Shown here: positions 27,801 to 35,323 of the stretch, one piece after another
Layout of the letters: each line of letters opens with the position of its first letter
How positions within the stretch are numbered: the first letter of the stretch is position 1
Assembly: GCA_005239465.1 (NCBI GenBank)
Contig: SPAW01000003.1
Span: 46,562 to 110,561 of the forward strand
Length of the DNA: 64,000 nt
Direction: 5' to 3'
Source of the DNA: Nitrospira sp.
Lineage (GTDB): Bacteria; Nitrospirota; Nitrospiria; Nitrospirales; Nitrospiraceae
Translations under genes and position numbers: made by a program
Notes under the pieces: generated by a model
What the model was told of the DNA's origin: nothing
Databases searched by the model: none
The model's input: only the letters and a program-made list of their open reading frames with translations

Positions 27801-29249
27801 GATGATGCGACGCTCGATGCGATCGTTCAAGGCTGGATGGAAAGCATCGGCCCAACGACAACGGGCGAACTTGCCGCTCGGCTGTATTTCTCCACCGAAC
27901 AAGTGGACAGCGCCATGGTTCGCCTCGAAGCCTCCGGTCACGTCCTCCGCGGCCAGTTTCGGCCTATCAGCCGAATTGAAAATTCCGGCGAGACCCCGGC
28001 CTCGCCGGAGTGGTGTCATCGCCGTTTGTTGGCCCGTATCCATCGGTTGACGATTGGGAAGTTACGCAAAGAGGTGGAGCCGGTTTCGGCAATTGAGTTC
28101 ATGCGATTTTTGCTGCAATGGCAGCACGTTTCGCCTGGATCACGTCAACATGGAGAAGACGGCCTCCTGCAAGTGGTCAGACAACTCGCAGGGTTCGAGG
28201 CGGCGGCGTCCGCCTGGGAGCCGCAGCTCTTGCGCCTGCGCCTGGCGAAGTATGATCCGGAGCTGCTGGACCGGCTCTGCTTGAGCGGAGCAGTCAGTTG
28301 GGGCCGGCTGTCTCCTCATCCACGGCTTGCGCAAGGTGGCGAGCTTGAGCGATGTCGGATCATTCCAACGAGTGTAGCGCCAATCAGTCTCTTCCCACGT
28401 GAGGAGAGCGAATGGTTGATGGACGCCCTTCACGATGACGGCACAGCGGCTGGGCCTGACCCGTTTGCCCAGTTGAGTTCCGTGGCGCAAGACCTGCGGC
28501 GTACATTGCACAAGCAAGGTGCGAGCTTCTTCGCCGATCTGGTGCGGATGACCAACCATCTTCCGACGGAAGTGGAAGATGGACTCTGGGAACTCGTGGC
28601 CGCCGGCCTGGTCACAGCCGACGGCTTCGACAATCTTCGTGCCCTCATGGACCCGCGTCGCCGCCGCGCGGAAGGACGTGAACGGTCTCGCCGGCCTCGG
28701 CACTCGGCCGGGCGGTGGTCGCTGCTGCGAAGCGCAAAGGGTGAAGTTCAATCTGGTGACTTGGCGATTTCTTTAAAACATCCGGATTTCACTAAATCAT
28801 TAAATCACCAAATCACACTTGAAAAAGTGGCTCGGCAGCTTCTGCGTCGCTACGGCGTGGTCTTTCGCGATTTGCTGGCGCGCGAGTCGTTAGTTCAGTC
28901 ATGGCGTGCTCTACTCGTCCAGTATCGACGCATGGAGATGGCAGGCGAGGTACGCGGCGGCCGATTCGTGAGCGGGTTTACCGGCGAGCAATTCGCCTTG
29001 CCGGAAGCGGTGGAGTCCTTGCGGGCACTGCGCAAGACTGGGCTTGGTCTGACCCAGGAGGTCAAGCTGTCTGCCCCCGATCCGTTGAATCTGGTCGGCG
29101 TGATTTTGCCAGGACCTCGGATACCGGCGGTGCCCACCAACTACATTGTCTTTCGTGATGGTCTTCCCATTCGCACCGGAATGGTAAAGGACGAGGGCCC
29201 TATTGACCGGCAGGTGGCCGGTCAAGCCAACAGCATCCCCGTCGGTTAG
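24810..29249 (+). CDS. lhr: Lhr-type large ATP-dependent helicase
   Basis: A 1479-residue superfamily 2 helicase of the long Lhr form. Walker A AAPTGSGKTLAAF (about 41-53), DEIH box (about 168-171), GLSATQ, and motif VI RIGRAGH are present, followed by the Lhr winged-helix and the long C-terminal region (LLRRYGVVFRDLLARE). Lhr proteins act in DNA repair. Four stretches look foreign to the family: about residues 223-242, 609-624, 956-972 and 1315-1340. Each coincides with a short tandem or palindromic repeat of intergenic type (25.50, 26.64, 27.68, 28.76 kb), all keeping the frame. The gene follows a leaderless promoter and is followed by a decayed copy of its own 3' end. Confidence 0.92.
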   Translation: MLGAQFHPLISDWFQSHIGEPTDVQVQAWPAIHSGSDTVIAAPTGSGKTLAAFLSCIDQLFKQALARELDDHTQVLYVSPLKALSNDVQKNLQKPLAEIGEAALQAGLLMPELRVLVRTGDTPMTERQQMLRRPPHILVTTPESLFILLTAEKSRRMLQTVRTVVVDEIHALAPNKRGAHLVLSLERLEALTFTKPQRIGLSATQRPIELVADFLVGARARPASLVKGTTNDEIRTTNDVRIIDMGHRRELDLAVEVPKDELSSIATNAIWADVYDRVAELVRAHRSTLVFVNTRRLAERVSHYLEERLQDLGPDAVAAHHGSLSRQIRLHAEERLKTGKTRVVIATASLELGIDVGTVDLVCQIGSPRSIATALQRIGRAGHWIKAIPKGRLFAMTRDELLECAALVRAIRAGILDRIEVPIAPLDILSQQIVAAAASQTWQVDELFALCRRAFPYRDLARTEFDQVVRMLADGIATQRGRGQAHLYYDRINHRLKGRRGARLAAITSGGAIPDTANYAVVAEPDCTIVGSVDEDFAVESLAGDIMLLGNTSWRIKGVEAGKVRVEDAQGAPPNIPFWRGEAPSRTAELSAEVSLLRQEIANKLTFSGPAISYQLSAISWVKAECALDQRGAEQAVAYVAAGVGVLGTVPTQTRIIAERFFDESGGMQLVIHAPFGGRINRAWGLALRKRFCVTFNFELQAAATDNGIVISLGERHSFPLESVFGFLHNRTVREVLIQALLQAPMFMTRWRWNVSRALVLLRFANGKKVPPQIQRMKAEDLMAAVFPDALACQDNMVGERTRQIPDHPLVNETLRDCLTEAMNLDGLKQLLTRIENGAIRCLAIDTPVPSPFSHEILNANPYAFLDDAPLEERRARAVEMRRTLPPELLGQVGALEPVAIEEVQRESWPIVRDPDELHDALLTLVWVPIEQAKEWAVHLPRLVEDGRAFELKVVGLRRAPLGLSSGRRQLRREAQEATGWVAKENQAQVDRVFARGDDATLDAIVQGWMESIGPTTTGELAARLYFSTEQVDSAMVRLEASGHVLRGQFRPISRIENSGETPASPEWCHRRLLARIHRLTIGKLRKEVEPVSAIEFMRFLLQWQHVSPGSRQHGEDGLLQVVRQLAGFEAAASAWEPQLLRLRLAKYDPELLDRLCLSGAVSWGRLSPHPRLAQGGELERCRIIPTSVAPISLFPREESEWLMDALHDDGTAAGPDPFAQLSSVAQDLRRTLHKQGASFFADLVRMTNHLPTEVEDGLWELVAAGLVTADGFDNLRALMDPRRRRAEGRERSRRPRHSAGRWSLLRSAKGEVQSGDLAISLKHPDFTKSLNHQITLEKVARQLLRRYGVVFRDLLARESLVQSWRALLVQYRRMEMAGEVRGGRFVSGFTGEQFALPEAVESLRALRKTGLGLTQEVKLSAPDPLNLVGVILPGPRIPAVPTNYIVFRDGLPIRTGMVKDEGPIDRQVAGQANSIPVG
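25497..25527. repeat. Heptamer array inside lhr (ACGAACG-type)
   Basis: Four consecutive 7-bp units ACGAACG, ACGAGAT, ACGAACG, ACGAACG plus a partial unit, inside the lhr reading frame. They encode the Thr/Asn/Asp-rich stretch TTNDEIRTTNDV, which does not belong to the Lhr pattern I know. An upstream CGTCTCTCGT (about 25476) may pair with it as a second arm. Confidence 0.75.
26643..26671. repeat. Heptamer array inside lhr (ATCAGCT-type)
   Basis: Four consecutive 7-bp units ATCAGCT, ATCAGCT, ATCAGCG, ATCAGCT (26644-26671) inside lhr, coding ISYQLSAIS. Same four-by-seven architecture as the arrays at 16.78, 17.76 and 25.50 kb with a different word. Confidence 0.8.
27676..27717. repeat. REP-like palindrome inside lhr
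   Basis: CTTCGACGAGCTCCC followed by CCTGAGCTCGGGACGAAGG has the TTCGAC-GCTC ... CCTGAGC ... GAAGG layout of the intergenic REP-like pair at 20.5-20.6 kb. It is translated as part of LRRAPLGLSSGRRQL, out of keeping with the surrounding helicase sequence. Confidence 0.55.
28755..28816. repeat. Inverted octamer array inside lhr
   Basis: The right arm is three 8-bp words ACTAAATC, ATTAAATC, ACCAAATC plus AC (about 28791-28816); the left arm GGTGACTTGGCGATTTC (about 28755) is its imperfect inverse. Together they form a hairpin translated as GDLAISLKHPDFTKSLNHQI within lhr, directly before the conserved ARQLLRRYG segment. Confidence 0.65.
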
Positions 29250-29449
29250 CAAGTTGTCGCCGTGGTTTGTTTCTGGAACCTGGAGCTTATTCTCTGGATA
29301 TCAAGGTCTGCTCACTCCACTGCTGGTGCTGGAGTGCCGGGCAGAAGACCTCCCACTGAACGGCGAGGCGGGGTACCACCACCATGTACATTCATGGTTG
29401 GTATTCTGATCTCTGAACCAAAAGCAAACCCTCCTTCTTTCCATCCAAA

Positions 29450-29920
29450 GCGGAGGCTGCCGTCGTGGTCACGGAACCGAGGCCGACTCATACAAGGACC
29501 TTCGGACCAAACGCTAGTCTACGTAATGGGAAATTCGTACGGAGCGATGGTCGCTGCTCAAACAAGCCGTCAGCGCTCGGTTCTTCACAATAGCACTCAG
29601 CACGCAATGCGCAGTACTTTCTTGCCGAACAGATTGCTCGACAATTGCGTCGCCGCTATGGCATCATATTCCGCGATTTGCTCGTCCAGTATCGGCGCAT
29701 GAGACTGCAAGGAGAAATTCGGAGCGGCCGGTCCGTGAGAGGCTTTACGGAAGAGCAGCTCGCATTGCCGAAAGCGGTCGAGTCGATGCGGGTTCTGAGA
29801 AAGAAGACCTGGGCAAGTTCGGTAGAACAGAACATCACCCCTCTCCGGAGCCGAATCGTTGAATCTCGGTGGAATCATCTTTTCCGGGAAATGATGACGA
29901 TGTGCTTATCGACGTGGATT
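29450..29920 (+). pseudogene. Degenerate tandem duplicate of the lhr 3' end
   Basis: This gap (29250-29936) holds no intact gene. From about 29590 the frame reads LAEQIARQLRRRYGIIFRDLLVQYRRM...GEIRSGRSVRGFTEEQLALPKAVES, clearly parallel to the C-terminal part of Lhr at 28.82-29.03 kb (RQLLRRYGVVFRDLL, EVRGGRFVSGFTGEQFALPE). A 12-residue piece (ARESLVQSWRAL) is missing. A frameshift then moves the match to another frame, where AESLNLGGIIFSG corresponds to APDPLNLVGVILPG. Similarity continues faintly upstream to about 29450 (GTCGCTGCT and neighbours). It is therefore a partial, broken copy of lhr, not a separate gene. The stretch 29250-29450 has no recognisable content. Confidence 0.8.
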
Positions 29921-29936
29921 TAATAATTACTTGCTT

Positions 29937-31130
29937 ATGAATGCTGCCCCTTCTTCGTCTCCGCATATTCCAGCTCCACGGTGGAAGTTCTTGGCGATCG
30001 GATTTTGGATCGCCATCTTCGTCATATTTACGGCGCTCTTTCTCCTCAATCCAACGCAGCGGAGTGTGAGCGGTGTCTACCATGATGCGTCACAGGCCTG
30101 GCTGGCAAACCAAGATCCTTACCTGGAACTGAAAATTTTCAACTACACCCCTCAATTCGCGATGCTCTTCAGCCCGTTTTATCTGATGGGGCGATTGGGC
30201 GGGGATCTCGCATGGCGCTGGATCAGCCTTGCCCTGCTGATTGGCGCATGGTGGAGGTTGGCGAAGTTGTGCAATGGGAGGGACGCCTGGAAAGCCTTTT
30301 TCTGGTCTTCACTTCTAGGCATTGCGGCCTGCGGCGATGCGATTCGCAATGGCCAGGCGAATGTCATCCTTGCGGCTTTTCTCCTCTGGTCGACTTGCTT
30401 CTTAATCGAGCGTCGCTGGTGGTGGGCTGCAGGATCGTTAGTGCTGGGTTTGGCGAAACCCTTAGGAGTGGTCATGATCGGCCTCGCCATGGTGGCTTAC
30501 CCTGTGTTGATTCCGCCGCTGCTCACCGTGTTGCTGGGATTCCTGCTGATTCCTTTTTGTTGCGATCCGCCCGGTTACGTCGTGTCGCTGTTCGTGAGGT
30601 TTGTTGAGAATCTTATGCAATGCTCGTTCGTAACGGAACACCGGTTCGCCGATATCAACGGACTATTCCGATCGGTCGACTGGGAGATCCTCTTCGGTTG
30701 GTCGCAGGGGATCCGAGTGGTTGCCGGTCTATGCATGCTCGTCCTGTGGTGGAGAGTCTTTGGTCGGCTCCGGGAGCCGATGAGGGGAATGGTCCTGCTG
30801 TCTTTTACAACGGCGTATCTGATGTTGTTTAACCCCATGAATGAGGTGAATACGTATATCTTGATGGTGCCCGGATGCGGCTTATTGGCAGCCTATGTAT
30901 ACGAACGGCGCGGTGGCCGAAGGATGGCGTATACGCTCTACGCGGTCGTCGTGACGATCGGTATTCTGCCCGAACTGATGCGTCGGGTTACTGGAACTTT
31001 GGGGTTGTGGTGGGATCCACTGATGGCACTGGTGTTTCTTGGGGCGGTGCTCTGGTTCATGTTGGGAGAGAGCTCGAAACAGTACGCCAACGCTCTCGAT
31101 GGGTCTGTCTCCAGGTTGAGCCCCATCTGA
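29937..31130 (+). CDS. GT87-type membrane glycosyltransferase (DUF2029-like)
   Basis: A 397-residue protein with about ten hydrophobic helices. The first periplasmic loop after TM1 has VYHDASQAWLANQDPY followed by NYTPQFAMLFSPF, the arrangement of GT-C glycosyltransferases of family GT87 (polyprenyl-phosphate-mannose dependent), where the Asp in this loop is the putative catalytic residue. NGQANVILAA and MNEVNTYILMVP also fit. No SD precedes the ATG; AATAAT sits nine bases upstream, so this too may be leaderless. No linked glycan-pathway genes. Confidence 0.78.
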   Translation: MNAAPSSSPHIPAPRWKFLAIGFWIAIFVIFTALFLLNPTQRSVSGVYHDASQAWLANQDPYLELKIFNYTPQFAMLFSPFYLMGRLGGDLAWRWISLALLIGAWWRLAKLCNGRDAWKAFFWSSLLGIAACGDAIRNGQANVILAAFLLWSTCFLIERRWWWAAGSLVLGLAKPLGVVMIGLAMVAYPVLIPPLLTVLLGFLLIPFCCDPPGYVVSLFVRFVENLMQCSFVTEHRFADINGLFRSVDWEILFGWSQGIRVVAGLCMLVLWWRVFGRLREPMRGMVLLSFTTAYLMLFNPMNEVNTYILMVPGCGLLAAYVYERRGGRRMAYTLYAVVVTIGILPELMRRVTGTLGLWWDPLMALVFLGAVLWFMLGESSKQYANALDGSVSRLSPI

Positions 31131-31289
31131 TCAGGTGATTCCGCCTCTTCATGCTCCGATGCGTTTTCCGATGACACATCTTCCATACAATGGCGCGCGC
31201 CACGCAGAACCCAGGCGAGTGTTAAACTCAATAGCCCGTTGAGTGAGTGGCTGTTAGTTTCCTGTCGTGGCGTCCCATAGGTCAGAAAG

Positions 31290-31700
31290 TTATTGAACGA
31301 AGGGCGTGGCTGTGTCCTGAAGAAGCGCGAGCAACGCCGCGGAGTCCTTGGTATGCCGGCCTGCTGCCTGGGCATAGCGCGCTTGCGCGGCGGAGAAGAA
31401 CGCCGGTTGCCGATTATTCAGAACGCCCAGCAGCAAGCTCATCGACGTGAGATATTCCCCTCGTCCCGCCGCCAGGTCTTGACTCAAATTTTCTTGATTG
31501 AAAGAGACGAAAGCCGTGGCCTTGAAGGCCGCTTTCATTTGGCCGTCCTCGGTGAACCAGCTCCGGGCGGAAGACGTGGTGCCGGTCACATTTGTGGTGG
31601 TGTCGATGGTCTGGTCGATGGTGGCTTTGATGGAACAGCCAGTGGTCCCAAACAGGGCGATCATGCACGTGAGGGTAAAGAACCAGGAAACTTGTCGCAT
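31290..31700 (-). CDS. Lipoprotein, DUF3015-like
   Basis: A 136-residue protein whose signal ends in LFGTTGCSI, a likely lipidation site (Cys22). After a Thr/Ser-rich linker come KAAFKATAFVSFNQENLSQD, LAAGRGEYLTSMSLLLGVLN and a FFSAAQARYAQAA stretch, which resemble the C-terminal half of DUF3015 proteins; assignment by recall. AAGGAGG precedes the ATG. A TGC-TATAGT box lies about 55 bases upstream, giving a normal leader here. Function unknown; outer-membrane or periplasmic location likely. Confidence 0.65.
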   Translation of the reverse strand: MRQVSWFFTLTCMIALFGTTGCSIKATIDQTIDTTTNVTGTTSSARSWFTEDGQMKAAFKATAFVSFNQENLSQDLAAGRGEYLTSMSLLLGVLNNRQPAFFSAAQARYAQAAGRHTKDSAALLALLQDTATPFVQ

Positions 31701-31753
31701 GGGATGCCTCCTTGGTTATGGGCGAGACAGTCTAGAGCGTGATCACCGTCTCC

Positions 31754-31762
31754 ACTATAGCA
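31754..31762 (-). promoter_or_regulatory. Extended -10 promoter for the DUF3015-like gene
   Basis: On the minus strand TGC-TATAGT (complement of 31754-31762), about 54 bases upstream of the ATG at 31700, which also has AAGGAGG. The same -10 sequence occurs at 17.1 and 20.7 kb. Confidence 0.5.
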
Positions 31763-32126
31763 CAAGCTCACTAAAGTTCAGCCAGATGTGTGCCGATAGG
31801 GGAGCTATGCGGTGAATTGCATCCAGAGGTTCGGAAATATCTCCCGGACTTCCTCAATAAGCTCCGTGAGGATCTTGGGAGGGAATTGCGGGGCGAGCGG
31901 GAACACAAGGGCGATGATCACAAACACCCCGCGAACCAAGTGCCGTGACCGACGACGATCAACAGCAGTGTCATCTTCGCTATCGCGCAGTGAGTCAGAC
32001 CTCGGTCTTGCTCTCAATCCGAAGCTAGGGCAACAGCGTCAGCTTCATGCTGACGTCGAGTGCAGTACGCGGCGAGGCTTGGTGATCCCAGGCCTCGCCG
32101 TTGTCGTTCGAGCGAAGCAGTCGCGC
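31763..32126. other. Gap with only weak ORFs and a hairpin
   Basis: No supported gene. A 70-codon minus-strand frame at 31805-32017 has a TTG start and one hydrophobic segment (LVRGVFVIIALVFPL) but no ribosome site or known family. A GGCGAGGC/GCCTCGCC hairpin lies at about 32072-32100, just past the DUF2330 stop; without a T run it is not a clear terminator. Confidence 0.4.
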
Positions 32127-33470
32127 TCAGTTCGCCCACAACTGCTGATACCACTTCTTACCTTCGCCGGTCGGTAATGAAGCGATGTTCATTGCTTTGC
32201 GAATCTCGCCGATGTTCCAACCTGTCAGCGTCGCCAGCGTCTGCGCTTCCCGTTCATAACGCTCGCGCAGTTGTTGTCGGTAGGAGGTCGCTGCCGGGCA
32301 TTCATCCTGGCCGGTCCAGGGATGCCGGAGGATGTAGCGAGCTTGGAAGTTTCCCCGGTCCGACGTTTCCTGGAACATCAGGTCTTCGGGAAAATGCGCC
32401 GCGTCGTAGCGGACGTGCAACCGGGTCAGAAACACGTTCTGGGCCTGGCCTATGCCCTTCCCCGTCCGTCCAACGTTTTCTTGCCAGAACACACCCAGCC
32501 CGCGCAGTTCTTCGGCTGAGAGCGGATTGGCTGCGCAGGGGTCGCACCAGTTCATGTCCCAGGCATATTCCATAAATACGCCCCGCTCGCTTTCCCGTTT
32601 CACTTGTTGTGTGAACAGGTCGCGGTAGAAGTCGCCGAACTTGTCTTTCACGTAGAGCGGAATCTCCTGGGCTTCGGGCAAGCGCACGGTCCGATAGTTC
32701 GTGGTCTCCACGCGGCCCTGCTTCGTCAGGAAATAAATGAACAGTTCCTGTGCGCCGTCCGCGTTCACCGTGCCTAGCCGGATCGGCAGCATGAACTTCG
32801 GCGATTCGAACGCGATCTGAAGGGGCCGTAGATGAGTCAGGCCGAGCTTCGCCTGCTCGCCCAAGTTGACTTTGGCGACGAAGAATTTCATGCCTTGTTT
32901 GAGGTAGCTGTGCAGTATCGACGAAGCGCCGTTTGGAATCCGATAGCCGTTCTCGCTCAACCAGGTTTCGAGACCGGCACTCTCTATTGCCGAGAGGATC
33001 AGGATGTCGTACTCGCCCACGGTGTATTGCGCCTCGACGGTCACGCCCAAGGCGCGGCCGCGCCCGCGGGCCGGTGCGGAAGCGGGCGCCATGTCCTTCA
33101 ATGCGCCAAACTTTTGCTCCAGCATCTCATAGCGGACGCAGGGATTGTGATCGAAATACTCCACGAGTCGAGGCGCCGAGTAGTCCGCCAGATGCTTCAG
33201 CACCGCCGCCTCGCCGATGTGGATCTGTTCTTTCTCCAGCACAGTCGGCACCGGCACGACCAGCGCGAATTCTTTCACGTCGCCTTTGAAGTCATTGGCA
33301 ATCGTGATGACGGTTTTGTTGTCGTGGCGCACGATGGCGACTTCAGAGGCCTTGTTGAACAGTTTCGTGTCGGCCTTCCCGACGTAGAAGCCGCAAAAAG
33401 CTGAGGCGTTGTCGCTCCAAAGGAGCAGGCTAGTTACAAACGTGAGTAGGGGAACCAGTACGCGTCTCAT
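32127..33470 (-). CDS. DUF2330 secreted protein
   Basis: A 447-residue exported protein with signal peptide (about 1-24, ending ASA). Mature sequence opens FCGFYVGKADTKLFNKASEV with further DUF2330 features (VVPVPTVLEKEQIHIGE, YSAPRLVEYFDHNPC, VGEYDILILSA, YLKQGMKFFVAKVN, LPIRLGTVNADGAQ). Cys residues (FCGFY, HNPC, NWCDPCA) could form disulfides. Function unknown. Its ATG overlaps the stop of the RnfD-like gene by ATGA, indicating translational coupling and a joint role at the membrane. Confidence 0.85.
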   Translation of the reverse strand: MRRVLVPLLTFVTSLLLWSDNASAFCGFYVGKADTKLFNKASEVAIVRHDNKTVITIANDFKGDVKEFALVVPVPTVLEKEQIHIGEAAVLKHLADYSAPRLVEYFDHNPCVRYEMLEQKFGALKDMAPASAPARGRGRALGVTVEAQYTVGEYDILILSAIESAGLETWLSENGYRIPNGASSILHSYLKQGMKFFVAKVNLGEQAKLGLTHLRPLQIAFESPKFMLPIRLGTVNADGAQELFIYFLTKQGRVETTNYRTVRLPEAQEIPLYVKDKFGDFYRDLFTQQVKRESERGVFMEYAWDMNWCDPCAANPLSAEELRGLGVFWQENVGRTGKGIGQAQNVFLTRLHVRYDAAHFPEDLMFQETSDRGNFQARYILRHPWTGQDECPAATSYRQQLRERYEREAQTLATLTGWNIGEIRKAMNIASLPTGEGKKWYQQLWAN

Positions 33471-34372
33471 GAGAACCTCCTTTGTTGCGGAACGGACAGT
33501 GAGAGGGGAACGAGCACAGGGTTGACGACAGGGTTAGATGAGCGACCGCTCGAAGGCTTGGACCAATCGTAGCGTGAACCAGGAAGCAGATGATCGAGCA
33601 ACGGAACCATCGGAGCACAGCCGATCAAGCCCCACAGAGGGCCGTTGGGACGGAACAATCCGAATTGGATGTAAAGGGCAGCGAGCGCGACGATCAGCGC
33701 AAAGATAATCCGACCTGTTCTAGTATCGGGCGTGGTCTTCGGGTCCGAGATCATGAAGAAGGCAAAGATGAGCAGCGCGCCGCTTTCGAGCTGATGCAGC
33801 GGGATCGTCAGCGGATCTCCGAGCCACAGCGCCCGCGCGAAGAGGAGCCCAACGTAGAAGCCGAGAAATCCCAAGGTGACATCGGCCCGCGCCGCACGAG
33901 TGACGACGAGGCTGCCGAGGCAAGCGATGAGAAATCCGAACCAGGCGACTTGCCCCCACTGCCCCGGTGAGATCCAGCCAAGCCCGCTTGCGAGCACGAC
34001 GACCAGCGCCAAGTTGGTTGGATTGAACAGATGCTTCTCCTTCCAGCGGATGACAAACTTGCTGGCAATCGCAATGAACGCTGCCAGCGCGGCAACGACG
34101 AGATCGTTCGTGCGGAGTAGTAGGCAGAGGGACAGGGCTGAAATCAGCGGGCTGCGGGGATCAAACGAGGGCAGTTTGTACAGGCACGTTGCGGCATATT
34201 GCGTGAGCAGCGCGGTGCCGAGGGTGATGACGATCTGCCACAGCGACACATCAAAGTGCAACCAGACTAGGCCATACAGCAGCAAGGTACTCAGGCTGGC
34301 GATCTGGTACAGGCGGGGATCGAACCGTCTAAAGATCTGATCTGCTTGGATCCTTTCGTTTCTTTGCTCCAT
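33467..34372 (-). CDS. RnfD/NqrB-like membrane protein
   Basis: A 301-residue protein with about nine to ten hydrophobic helices, of the NqrB/RnfD/RnfE family. Features are FDPRLYQIASLSTLLLYGL, SPLISALSLCLLLRTNDL, KHLFNPTNLALV and FAFFMISDPKTTP. No other Rnf or Nqr subunit is nearby, and the flavin-linking Ser-Gly-Ala-Thr motif of RnfD is not seen (SGALL instead), so this is a stand-alone member, like the UnbU type. GGAGG lies five bases before the ATG. The DUF2330 gene is fused to its 3' end by a four-base overlap. Confidence 0.8.
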   Translation of the reverse strand: MEQRNERIQADQIFRRFDPRLYQIASLSTLLLYGLVWLHFDVSLWQIVITLGTALLTQYAATCLYKLPSFDPRSPLISALSLCLLLRTNDLVVAALAAFIAIASKFVIRWKEKHLFNPTNLALVVVLASGLGWISPGQWGQVAWFGFLIACLGSLVVTRAARADVTLGFLGFYVGLLFARALWLGDPLTIPLHQLESGALLIFAFFMISDPKTTPDTRTGRIIFALIVALAALYIQFGLFRPNGPLWGLIGCAPMVPLLDHLLPGSRYDWSKPSSGRSSNPVVNPVLVPLSLSVPQQRRFS

Positions 34373-34451
34373 GGTTTCCTCCCTTCACAGGAGGAGATGG
34401 GGCGAGGGTGAGAATCCTTTCACGCGGAGGGATATTAATAGACAAAGAGTG

Positions 34452-34498
34452 TGGTCAGGTTGAGGTGGCCCCGAAATAACAGACACCTCAGCCTGACC
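34452..34498. repeat. Inverted repeat GGTCAGGTTGAGGTG / CACCTCAGCCTGACC
   Basis: Near-perfect 15-base arms with a 16-base loop, followed by CCGTTCTTAG. It may be a terminator-like or REP-type palindrome downstream of the secreted protein gene region. No gene in 34373-34598. Confidence 0.6.
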
Positions 34499-34598
34499 CC
34501 GTTCTTAGCGTTCTTTGCGCTTCGCGAAGCGAGGCCGGGCCCAGGATTGGCCGAAGCACCAAGGTCCGGTCCGGCTGGTCAACCCGTCAGGAGCACGC

Positions 34599-34964
34599 TC
34601 ACTGCGGCGCGGCGTTCACCTTCGTGCCTTCTTTCACCGGCGGCTCAATCATAATATTCGGACCCTGTACTTTTGGGAGCAGCCCTGCGCCGGGTTTCTC
34701 CAACAAGCGTTGGTCGTTTTGATTGACGGAGAGATTTTGTTTCGAGTGCCCGTCATCAAAGGCCGCAGCCTTGTTTAAGGAGTCTTCTCCCGTGGCATTG
34801 GTCTGACCGGGATCGTTCGCGAGCGATTGCCCTTTCACAGGATCAACCGCGTTACCCATCGGATAGCCAGGATGTTTCGGCAACATCTCTGGATTGGCAA
34901 CGACCGCAGCAGGTGCCAACAACAGGCCGGCACATATGGTGAATAGAAAGAGCGAGGTCTTCAT
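34599..34964 (-). CDS. Small secreted protein, unknown
   Basis: A 121-residue protein with a signal peptide (MKTSLFLFTICAGLLLAPAAVVA) and a mature part that is polar and probably disordered: EMLPKHPGYPMGNAVDPVKG, QSLANDPGQTNATGEDSLNK and a Pro-rich end. I believe similar proteins occur in Nitrospira genomes but cannot name a family. GGAGG precedes the ATG. Periplasmic location expected. Confidence 0.6.
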   Translation of the reverse strand: MKTSLFLFTICAGLLLAPAAVVANPEMLPKHPGYPMGNAVDPVKGQSLANDPGQTNATGEDSLNKAAAFDDGHSKQNLSVNQNDQRLLEKPGAGLLPKVQGPNIMIEPPVKEGTKVNAAPQ

Positions 34965-35323
34965 GGTGCCACCTCCTTGTTGAGAATAGGAGAGATAACA
35001 ACGCTCTTGCAGGCAGGAGACCTACACGGGCGCAAGCACACACCCGAGGGGGAGAGGTCCAGAAGCGTGAACGGGAGAGGATCGACTACCCCGGCTCCAT
35101 GGTGCACCTCAGGGATAGCCTGCAGCTTCGCTCCTGCTCCAAGCCGGAGTCAAGCGGGCAGGAATGGGCTTCAGGGAAAGGACCAGCGGATGTGAGGGTT
35201 CTCGAGAGCCCAAAGAAGGGACGCGAAGGAGGGAGATGCCTGCACGGGGTTTCAAGCGATGGGACGTCGCAGGCAGCGTCAGCTGGGGTGCCAACGAATA
35301 GCTGCCGCGCACCGTATTGCTTT
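34965..35323. other. Gap without recognisable gene
   Basis: Short frames in both directions lack ribosome sites and compositional support. No clear palindrome or promoter was found. Confidence 0.4.

Noticed and set aside
31812..32177. 121-codon plus-strand ORF
   Set aside because: Overlaps the real DUF2330 gene end and has shadow-like composition.
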